Under the pieces are notes generated by a model that saw nothing but the letters and a program-made list of their open reading frames with translations, was not told where the DNA came from and did no database searches. A program made the translations under genes and the position numbers. Positions 25,343 through 32,519 of a stretch of DNA of 64,000 bases are shown one piece after another (the stretch's first letter is position 1; every line of letters begins with the position of its first letter). Source of the stretch: Parazoarcus communis SWub3 = DSM 12120. GTDB lineage: Bacteria > Pseudomonadota > Gammaproteobacteria > Burkholderiales > Rhodocyclaceae. The DNA lies in contig NZ_QKOE01000001.1 of NCBI RefSeq assembly GCF_003226565.1, forward strand, positions 558,001-622,000. Reading direction: 5' to 3'.

Positions 25343-27313
25343 TCAGGCAGGCTGCGCGTTGCGGTTGCGACGACGTGCCATGAAGCCGACCAGACCCAGG
25401 CCCGCCAGCAGCATGGCATAGGTTTCGGGCTCCGGCACCGGCGCAGCGATCGCGAGATCGATCAGGCGGCCCTGGCGATCAAGCGGGTTCTCGATACCAT
25501 AACGCGACGCCAGGATCTGCCCACCGAGACCGCCATCGGCGGTCGAGGCAGTGATGTAGGCCAGCAGCGCTTCCTGATAGGTCACCGAATTCACCGCATT
25601 GTCGAACTCGACACCCGCCAGCACGAAGGGGTAGCCGTCACCACCCGCCGCCAGGAAGTCGATGGTCGCCAGTGTGACCAGACGCTCGAGGTTGACCACC
25701 ACGCCGTCCTTGACCAGCACGGTTCCATCGTCCAGCACGATATCCAGCACCCGGGCCCCGGCCGCCAGCTGGGTATCGTAGCGCACCTGCATGCCGGAGA
25801 TCTGGCCGAACTGCCCGGTGGCGTTGCCAGACGCCGAGGCGCCGGCCAGGGTGTGCTCCATCAGTACCTTGAGTTGCTGGGCAGAGACGTTCTGCGCGGT
25901 CTTGACCAGGTTGGTGAACGGGGCGACGTTGAAGGTGTCGCCCACCGAGACTTCACCCGCGGCGATTGATGCACGGATGCCACCGCCGTTCTGGATGGCG
26001 ACCTCGGTCTGACCGGCAAAACGCAAGGCATCGGCCATCAGGTTGCCGAGGTTGGTTTCGGCATTGCGCACACCGGCATTGAAACTACCGGGTGCACCAG
26101 CCGCGCCGCGATCGCCATTAAGGCGTACTTCCGAGGTGGCGATGATGGTGGCGTTGAGGCCATCGATGAAGCTCTTGACCGGCTGCACCACCGTTGCGTT
26201 GAGGGTGGCATCGGGAAGAATCGCATCCGCACCGGTGCCGGAGACACGGATCATTGCGCTGCTGTCTACAATGGGGATACCTGCTGCATCGCGCACTACG
26301 CGACCGTCGTCGCCCAGTGTGACGACGAGCTCGCCGACATAGCGGTTGCCAAAGTTCGAGGTCACCACCAATGCCGAGTTACCGTCGGCGGTCTGCACCG
26401 CAACCGGATGCGCGTTGATCGAAGCCGTGGTGCCGGGGATCAACACATCGTCGGCATCGGCCATCAACTCGTGGCCACCGCCAGACACCACCACATCGAC
26501 CCCGCTCAGCAGCGGCACAACAGTGTTGATCTCGTTGGCTGCATTCTGCAGATGGCTGATCATGACGATGGTGGTCGCCCCCTGGGCACGCAACGCATCG
26601 ATCTGACCCTGCGCCAGCGCGGCAGCGGCAATGAGGTTCTGTTCGGCACTGGCGCCGGCGGTATTGCCGATGACCGACACGGCGCCGGGTGACGAGATCG
26701 TCGGCAGAAGGGGGGTGGTCAAGCCAACGATGCCGACCTTGTTTCCGGCCGTGGTCGTGGTGATGATGCCGGGCGCAACCGTACCGCTGCTTGCAAGGGC
26801 CGAGAACGCCGAGGTCGCGGAGAAGTCGAGATTGGCCGACAGGTAGGTGGTACCGGACACCTGGGCAAAGCGCGCAGCGACATCCGCACCAAGGTCGAAC
26901 TCGTGATTACCGAACACGGCGGCGTCGAAGCCGATGTAACGCATCGCCATCGCGTCATAGAAATCCTGGCCGCCATCGCTGTAGGCGCTAGCCAGATTGC
27001 TCAGACTGGCGCTGAGCCTCGGACCCGGCAGGAAGGCATCACCGGCGTTGAGCGTCAGTACCGAGTAGCCGGCCGCAGTTGCCGCGGTACGCTGCTGATC
27101 GATGACGCTGGCCAGACGGTCAATGCCACCGTAGAAAGACAAGGCCTGCGAGGGATCGTCACGCAGATTCCCCTGAGCCGACAGCAACCAGGACTCCTGA
27201 TCGCCGATATGGAGGATGGACAGCCCTTCAAGCGCAAATGCGGATGAAGGCAGCGCAACAAGGAGGGCGATCGAAACCGCAAGACGTTTGACGCGAAGCT
27301 GGGGACGGATCAT
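25343..27313 (-). CDS. PEP-CTERM 5'-nucleotidase (UshA-like metallophosphatase)
   Basis: The 656-residue protein has a Sec signal (first 28 residues, ending AFA-L), a calcineurin-like metallophosphatase domain (about 30-300: ILHIGDQES, NAGDAFLPGP, FGNHEFDLG at 134-142, GGHELMA) and a 5'-nucleotidase C-terminal domain (about 380-590: NLMADALR, IQNGGGIRASI, FLAAGGDGYPF). The ILHIGD and GNHE motifs hold the two metals. It ends with PVPEPETYAMLLAGLGLV and a basic tail, a PEP-CTERM tag. UshA-type enzymes release phosphate from nucleotides in the periplasm; here the tag implies surface sorting. The first motif reads ILHIGDQES instead of the usual ILHTNDxHS, which changes a conserved metal-site neighbour. 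It stands between a converging PhoX operon and the CAAX-type protease. Confidence 0.92.
   Translation of the reverse strand: MIRPQLRVKRLAVSIALLVALPSSAFALEGLSILHIGDQESWLLSAQGNLRDDPSQALSFYGGIDRLASVIDQQRTAATAAGYSVLTLNAGDAFLPGPRLSASLSNLASAYSDGGQDFYDAMAMRYIGFDAAVFGNHEFDLGADVAARFAQVSGTTYLSANLDFSATSAFSALASSGTVAPGIITTTTAGNKVGIVGLTTPLLPTISSPGAVSVIGNTAGASAEQNLIAAAALAQGQIDALRAQGATTIVMISHLQNAANEINTVVPLLSGVDVVVSGGGHELMADADDVLIPGTTASINAHPVAVQTADGNSALVVTSNFGNRYVGELVVTLGDDGRVVRDAAGIPIVDSSAMIRVSGTGADAILPDATLNATVVQPVKSFIDGLNATIIATSEVRLNGDRGAAGAPGSFNAGVRNAETNLGNLMADALRFAGQTEVAIQNGGGIRASIAAGEVSVGDTFNVAPFTNLVKTAQNVSAQQLKVLMEHTLAGASASGNATGQFGQISGMQVRYDTQLAAGARVLDIVLDDGTVLVKDGVVVNLERLVTLATIDFLAAGGDGYPFVLAGVEFDNAVNSVTYQEALLAYITASTADGGLGGQILASRYGIENPLDRQGRLIDLAIAAPVPEPETYAMLLAGLGLVGFMARRRNRNAQPA
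25382..25444 (-). repeat. PEP-CTERM tag sequence, copy 2
   Basis: This is the tag-coding part of the 5'-nucleotidase gene. It matches copy 1 at 58 of 63 positions and copy 3 at 56 of 63. Confidence 0.8.
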
Positions 27314-27390
27314 GACTCATCTCAAGGTAGTTGAACGGGCTCCCCGAGATTAGCGATCGACTGTTATCCCCTTTCGCGAATGGCATAGTC

Positions 27391-27421
27391 CTTTCGGCGC
27401 ATCCCACCGACGCGCCGAAAG
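27391..27421. repeat. 10-bp inverted repeat between the protease and nucleotidase genes
   Basis: CTTTCGGCGC at 27391-27400 and GCGCCGAAAG at 27412-27421 are perfect complements with an 11-base loop. It lies 12 bases after the stop of the CAAX-type protease gene on that gene's strand; no T-run follows, so it is at best a weak terminator. Confidence 0.5.
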
Positions 27422-27432
27422 ATGTTTGCGGA

Positions 27433-28143
27433 CTACCAGAACTGCCAGTTCCCGGTGGCGATCACCCATAACCCCAGCAGCAGGTTGGTGACACCATGCG
27501 CGATCACTGCATGCCACAGGTTGCCGCTGCGCATGTACAACCATGCATAGGCCAGGCCCGCGACAAAGCCGGCAAACCACAACTGGTGCTCGACGCCGAA
27601 CACCAGCGAACTCAACAGCACCGCGCGCAGGCCTACCGCCGCCGGAATGACCGCACGGAAATCAGCCTGCACGATCCAGCGCATCAGGAAACTGCGCCAG
27701 AACAACTCTTCCATCAGCGGCACAACGATTGCCGCACCGGCAAGGCGAACCAGCAGCCACCACAACACCAACTCGCCCGCAGCGTCGCGCGGTGGCTGGA
27801 ACGGACTCAGCCCCAGCGACAACACCGGTACATCAAGGAAAATCCATGCAACGAACACGGCGCTCCCAACCGGCAGCACCCACAGACTGCCGCGCAGGGC
27901 ATTGCGCCAACTGCCCGTCAGCTCGTCGTAACGCGACCAGAAGGCCAGCAGCAGCAGGCCGACCAGACCCACCTGCGCGGGATAAAGCCATAGCGGCGGC
28001 GGCCCCTCACCGCCCCCGCCAAGCAGGGGCGACAACGCAAGCACCACCATGTAAGCGGCAAATGGGACGGCCCGCACGATGGCGGGCAGGTACTCGATCA
28101 GGCGGGCACGCAGCCCGCCTGACGGCTCAATCACTTTCTGCAT
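27433..28143 (-). CDS. PEP-CTERM-associated CAAX-type intramembrane protease
   Basis: The 236-residue protein is a CPBP/Abi family membrane protein with six to eight hydrophobic helices. Its family motifs are present: EE-x3-R (E145, E146, R150 in VPLMEELFWRSFL), FGVEHQLWFAG with His186 and AVIAHGVTNLLLG with His216, the putative catalytic set. This short form matches the CAAX-related proteins that occur next to exosortase/PEP-CTERM genes (TIGR03008-type). Their job may be to process sorted proteins after exosortase action, but that is not proven. It lies between two PEP-CTERM genes on the same strand, which supports the link. Confidence 0.85.
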   Translation of the reverse strand: MQKVIEPSGGLRARLIEYLPAIVRAVPFAAYMVVLALSPLLGGGGEGPPPLWLYPAQVGLVGLLLLAFWSRYDELTGSWRNALRGSLWVLPVGSAVFVAWIFLDVPVLSLGLSPFQPPRDAAGELVLWWLLVRLAGAAIVVPLMEELFWRSFLMRWIVQADFRAVIPAAVGLRAVLLSSLVFGVEHQLWFAGFVAGLAYAWLYMRSGNLWHAVIAHGVTNLLLGLWVIATGNWQFW

Positions 28144-28176
28144 CGGACTTGCGTACGCCTCCTACGGACACCCGGC

Positions 28177-28692
28177 TCAGGCAGCGCGGCGTCGCACCAT
28201 GCCACCCACCAACCCCAGGCCCGCCAACAGCATGAGCACCTGCGAAGGCTCTGGCACAGGCGCGATCGCCACCGAACCAAACCCCGCCCCCAGCGGGCTC
28301 TGGTAGGCAAAATAGGCATCACCCAGCGAGAAGAAGCCACTGACGAAGGCAAAGCCGTTCAAGCCGTCATCATAGACCAGGTCGATACCCAGCAGACTGC
28401 CGTCGAAGAAGGATGCGGTCGGTGCAGCCGCCATTACGGTGGCGTCAAAACGCTGCCCGAACACCTCCAGATCGATCCAGTCGAGCATCAGCGACTCGTC
28501 GCCAATACCACTGAGCAGCGCGCGGTCAAAGGCAAACTGCCCGCTATAGAGGCCGCCGGCCAGCGGACCGTCCTCGGCCACACCATTCAAGGTGTAGACC
28601 TCGGCGGCAGCGTGCGCCTGCGGCAGGAGGATACCCAGCGACAGCACCAAGGCTGCAGCAAGTTTGCGGAAAACATAGGTCAGCGTATTCAT
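28177..28692 (-). CDS. small PEP-CTERM exported protein
   Basis: The 171-residue protein has a signal peptide (MNTLTYVFRKLAAALVLSLGILLP, cut near AHA-A), a short beta-rich domain with many Gly/Phe residues (GGLYSGQFAFDRALLSG and FVSGFFSLGDAYFAYQ), and a C-terminal tag PVPEPSQVLMLLAGLGLV followed by Arg residues. The body looks like the usual PEP-CTERM matrix of 'Gly/Asp-rich strands' with no known enzyme motif. It is followed by the CAAX-type protease gene at 33 bases, so the two may be one transcript. Confidence 0.85.
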   Translation of the reverse strand: MNTLTYVFRKLAAALVLSLGILLPQAHAAAEVYTLNGVAEDGPLAGGLYSGQFAFDRALLSGIGDESLMLDWIDLEVFGQRFDATVMAAAPTASFFDGSLLGIDLVYDDGLNGFAFVSGFFSLGDAYFAYQSPLGAGFGSVAIAPVPEPSQVLMLLAGLGLVGGMVRRRAA

Positions 28693-28755
28693 GTCGATGA
28701 CTCCTGATCGGAAATGCTGGAAATTTCGGTCGGGTAAGAGGCTATCCGGTGCAGA

Positions 28756-31614
28756 TTACAGCGCATAGTCGGCTGCACTGAGGGCTGCGCAGGTGACACC
28801 ACGCAGTTGCACGATGGCCCGGCTACGCAGCGGTCCGGTACGGCCATCGGTATCGACACCGATCACCGCGCCGGAGGCCGATGCAGTGCAATCGACCTGG
28901 CCATTGGCAAGCGCACTCCCGCCATTGATGCCGAGACTGGCGAGCAGATCGCGCAGCACGAGCAAGTCACGACCAGGGCGGAAATCGGTGATCACATCAC
29001 CGCCATCGAGCACGCTCTGATACACATACTGATTGCGCCCGCCGCCACCGGTCAGGGTGTCGCGCCCACCGCGGCCGATGAAGATCTCGTCGCCCGCACC
29101 GCCGACCAGTACATCGGCTGCAGCAGTCCCTTCGATCACCCGCGGGGCCTCCAGCGCCAGCCCGACCAGGATGGGATCGTGATCGGAGTTGCGATAGACG
29201 TCTGCCGCGTACAGCGACTGGATCTGCGCCGCACTCTTGAAGTTGGTGTTGTAGTCGAGCACGCTCGGTTCGTCGGCGCTGACATGCCATGGACGGGCGT
29301 CTGCGACCTGGGCGAACAGACTCGCGGTGGCCAGCGCATGATCGAGGCTGCCCCACTGACCATCGAATACGTAGGTATAGCTGTAGTCACCGCCAAAGTG
29401 GCGCACCAGATCGACATAACCGTTGTCGGTCAGCGCCCGCACCGGGTCTTCCATGCCGTACGCGTTCAGATCCCCCAGGATCAGCACATCCGGATCGCCG
29501 GTACCGGTGGGATCCTGTGCCAGCCAGTTACGCAAGGTGTTGACCGCACTCAGGCGCACGGTGTTGCAGTTGCCCTGACCGTCGAGGGCATCCGGCGTGT
29601 CGCAGGCGCTTCCTTTGCTCTTCAGGTGATTGACCACCGCAATGAAGCGACCACCGTTGGCCGCCTCAAAGGCCTGCGCAAGCGCCGGACGGTTGCGCGG
29701 CGCGCCGTCACCGCCATTCTCGAACACCACCCCGTTGAGGGCGCCGGTACGCCCCACAGGCGTGACATTGGCCGGACGATAGATGAAACCCACCTTGATC
29801 GCGTCCGTACCGAGCGCACGCTGCTGTCCGGTGCGCGAATCGACGTCGAGCAAGGCCCAGGTGCCGGGTGCGGTTGCCGCGTTGAGGCGATTGACCAGAT
29901 CCTGCAGCGCACTGTCGGCGCCATAGCCGTCGTTCTCGATCTCGATCAGACCGACCACATCGGCATCCAGGCCCAATAGCGCGGCAACCGTCTTGGCCGC
30001 CTGACGCTCGAACTCAAGCGCCGACTCGGCACCACGGCAGTCGGAATCGTTCCCGCTCGGGAAACAACCCGGCGTCGCGGCATTGCCATCAGCAAAGGTA
30101 TTGAAGTAGTTCAGCACATTCAGGCTGGCCACACGCACGTTGCCACCCACATTGGGCGCAAACTGAGGCCGCGGATTGGTGGCCTCGAACTGCGCAACAC
30201 CACCCAGTGCGCCCACCGGACGCACGCGCCACGCATTACCGCTGGCCGAATTGCCCGCCCAGGTCCAGGTCAGCACCCCGGTCAGACCACTGACGGTGTC
30301 ACCGCCGCGCAGGGTGTTGGATGCGGACAGCGGCTGACCATCGCGACCGAAAACAATGGGATCCGGATTCTGCGCATTGGTCGCGTCATCGACGATGATG
30401 CGACCCAGCGCGTTCTGCGCCTGCAGCGCATTGGCCTGCGCACCCGGCATCACCACATGCGTCGGTTGCGCCTGACGCGAATCGACCGACACCACTACTT
30501 GGCCGAAGCGACCAAGCTGGTAATGCTCGGTGACGTAGAGGGTTTGTGGCAGGCGGACCAGCATGCCTTCATAGGGTTCGAGCGCGTCGATCGAGGAAAT
30601 CGGCAACGCGATGTCGACCGGCGTCACGCTACCGGTGCCGCAGGCTTCGACCGCGCTGGCGCTGATCTGGGTCTGCCCCTGGTACTCGGCTACCGTACCC
30701 GTCACCCGCACCCGATCACCCGGATTGACGCTGTTGCTGTTGCCATTGAACACGAAGACCGCATCCGACGTGGCCGGATCGCCATCCCCTACCGGATCCT
30801 GCAGGTAGAAGCCGCGCAAGGCCGGCGACGGACCTTCGTAGTCGCCAACCACCACCCCTTCGGTCGTCACCACCTGACCCGCAAGCGGGCTGGTCTCACC
30901 AGAACCCTGCACCAGGTAGGCCGCGGTATGCGGCTGACCGCAGGCCAGTCCGCCACCGCCCTCATCACCACCACCGCCTTCATCCCCGCCACCGGTATTG
31001 CCGCCATTCCCGCCCTCGACGGCATGCTGTCCGATGCCGCTGAAATCATTGACGGCAAAGCCGTCCCACTCGAGCGCGGGGTCAAAGACATCCGATAGGT
31101 TGGTATCGCCTGCAAGGATCGTCGCCTTGCGTCGCAGGGTGTTGTCCGCGGTACTGGCAAGACCGCTACCCCACTCGGTACCCGGATCGAAGCCGACCTG
31201 ACCGATGGAATCGATCACCTGTCCGGCCTTGGTCAACACCACGGCATCATCACCGTTGAACCAACTGGCCGAGTTGGTCTGCTGCGCCTTGGCCAGCAAC
31301 TCTGCCGCCGCCGAGCCATGCACGATGACGAAGGTCTGCCCGGGCTGAACCACACCATTGAGCGCAATCGTCAGGCCAGCCGTCGCATTGCCGTTGAAGT
31401 ACATCTGCAGGGCATACTGGCCGGCTGACAGATCCACGGCACTGGCCGTTCCATTGAAGAGTTCGACGGCCTTGTTGTTGCTGCTGCCTTCGACATACTC
31501 GGAGATGAACAGCTCGGCAGGCGCAGCCATGGCCGAGCCGGAACCCAGCGATAGCAGGCCGACACTCACCAGCGCACGGCACAGGACAGGAAGGGACAGT
31601 TTGAAGGGGTTCAT
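28756..31614 (-). CDS. ExeM/NucH-family extracellular nuclease with lamin-tail and RTX modules
   Basis: The 952-residue protein has a Sec signal (about 30 residues, ending AMA-A), a lamin-tail domain (about 30-170: LFISEYVEGSSNNKAVELFNG), a Gly/Asp-rich linker with GGGDEGGGGDEGGGG, an OB-fold domain (about 240-330), and an endonuclease/exonuclease/phosphatase domain (about 480-820: VRVASLNVLNYFNTF, DVVGLIEIENDGYG, HLKSKGSACD, ILGDLNAYGMEDPV, YVFDGQWGSLDHAL). Its C-terminus has an RTX-like patch (VLVGGAGDEIFIGRGGRDTL). This is the ExeM/NucH family, which degrades extracellular DNA. GGGAG lies 8 bases before the start. It is the natural first step of a DNA-phosphate salvage pathway with its neighbours. 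Confidence 0.93.
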   Translation of the reverse strand: MNPFKLSLPVLCRALVSVGLLSLGSGSAMAAPAELFISEYVEGSSNNKAVELFNGTASAVDLSAGQYALQMYFNGNATAGLTIALNGVVQPGQTFVIVHGSAAAELLAKAQQTNSASWFNGDDAVVLTKAGQVIDSIGQVGFDPGTEWGSGLASTADNTLRRKATILAGDTNLSDVFDPALEWDGFAVNDFSGIGQHAVEGGNGGNTGGGDEGGGGDEGGGGLACGQPHTAAYLVQGSGETSPLAGQVVTTEGVVVGDYEGPSPALRGFYLQDPVGDGDPATSDAVFVFNGNSNSVNPGDRVRVTGTVAEYQGQTQISASAVEACGTGSVTPVDIALPISSIDALEPYEGMLVRLPQTLYVTEHYQLGRFGQVVVSVDSRQAQPTHVVMPGAQANALQAQNALGRIIVDDATNAQNPDPIVFGRDGQPLSASNTLRGGDTVSGLTGVLTWTWAGNSASGNAWRVRPVGALGGVAQFEATNPRPQFAPNVGGNVRVASLNVLNYFNTFADGNAATPGCFPSGNDSDCRGAESALEFERQAAKTVAALLGLDADVVGLIEIENDGYGADSALQDLVNRLNAATAPGTWALLDVDSRTGQQRALGTDAIKVGFIYRPANVTPVGRTGALNGVVFENGGDGAPRNRPALAQAFEAANGGRFIAVVNHLKSKGSACDTPDALDGQGNCNTVRLSAVNTLRNWLAQDPTGTGDPDVLILGDLNAYGMEDPVRALTDNGYVDLVRHFGGDYSYTYVFDGQWGSLDHALATASLFAQVADARPWHVSADEPSVLDYNTNFKSAAQIQSLYAADVYRNSDHDPILVGLALEAPRVIEGTAAADVLVGGAGDEIFIGRGGRDTLTGGGGRNQYVYQSVLDGGDVITDFRPGRDLLVLRDLLASLGINGGSALANGQVDCTASASGAVIGVDTDGRTGPLRSRAIVQLRGVTCAALSAADYAL

Positions 31615-31751
31615 GCATGATCTCCCGAATGTGGTATTGCACCGCCGCCATGGCGGGCAGGATCGGGAGCAAGACTAGGTGAGCGAGATTACCGCGCATC
31701 GCGGCCGGGCATGAGCCGAATGGCGCATACCCGCCGCCGGATGTCTGCTGC

Positions 31752-31792
31752 TAAAAAAAAGAAACCGGTGTCCGACTCCTGTCGGACACCGG
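31752..31792 (-). terminator. terminator after the small PEP-CTERM gene
   Basis: A perfect 12-bp stem (31765-31776 with 31781-31792, four-base loop) is followed, on the minus strand, by a T-run matching the AAAAAAAA at 31753-31760. It lies 26 bases after the stop of the small PEP-CTERM gene. Confidence 0.9.
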
Positions 31793-31818
31793 CCGATGTA
31801 CTACGGCTCAGGCTTGGG

Positions 31819-32448
31819 TCAGCGTGCGCTGCGACGACGTGCCATGAAGCCCACCAGGCCAAGACCGGCCAGCAGCATGGCATAGGTTTCGGGCTCCGGA
31901 ACCGGTGCCGCAAAGGTCAGGTTGTCCGCCACCAGGCCCACGCCACCGAAGGCGATCGAACGGATGTCTGCATTGGCACGCGAAATGCCAAAGAAGCTGC
32001 CTTCGTTATAGCTGAACTCGTCGGTTGCCACGCTGACGAAATGCGCTTCGATCATGGTTCCAGCAGCATTGTAGGCCGCCAGCAGGATCGGCCCGCCGTT
32101 GTAGCTGTTCAGGAAAGCGCCGGCCGCCGCCGTCATCGCGTTGTCGAACGTGAAATGCAGGATGCCGAAGTCGGTGTAGTTCGAATCGCCGGTCGCGGCA
32201 AAATTGCCGAACCAGGTGCCATTGGAGCCCAGGTCGGCAATATAGGCACCCAGCGTCGAGGGCGTGCCGGAGAAGGTCACGCCCGTGCCGACCGCGACCG
32301 GGCCGGTGGTTTCGAGACCGTCGAAGTCGTCGAAAGTGACGACCATCGAGTTGTTGATCAGCGCGGCATCATTGACCAGCGCGGCTTGTGCCGGGGCGGC
32401 GACCACGGTGGCCAACGCAGCGGTTGCAATAAGGGTGTTGAGTTTCAT
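31819..32448 (-). CDS. small PEP-CTERM exported protein
   Basis: The 209-residue protein has a signal peptide (MKLNTLIATAALATVVAAPAQA), a beta-rich central domain with motifs VVTFDDFDGLETTG, LGSNGTWFGNF and AGAFLNSYNGGPILLAAY, and the tag PVPEPETYAMLLAGLGLV with a basic C-terminal tail. The middle resembles the 'PEP-CTERM domain with carbohydrate-binding-like fold', but no enzyme motif is visible. It is upstream of a terminator and is downstream, on the same strand, of the larger PhoX gene with a 71-base gap, so they are likely co-transcribed. Confidence 0.87.
   Translation of the reverse strand: MKLNTLIATAALATVVAAPAQAALVNDAALINNSMVVTFDDFDGLETTGPVAVGTGVTFSGTPSTLGAYIADLGSNGTWFGNFAATGDSNYTDFGILHFTFDNAMTAAAGAFLNSYNGGPILLAAYNAAGTMIEAHFVSVATDEFSYNEGSFFGISRANADIRSIAFGGVGLVADNLTFAAPVPEPETYAMLLAGLGLVGFMARRRSAR
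31846..31908 (-). repeat. PEP-CTERM tag sequence, copy 3
   Basis: This is the tag-coding part of the small PEP-CTERM gene. It is near-identical to the other two copies, with changes only at third codon positions. Confidence 0.8.
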
Positions 32449-32519
32449 CTGGAGTTATCCTGTCACATCGGATCATGGAGTCTGGCAGGCGCGCCAGCCG
32501 GCGCGCCTGCCCGCAAACA

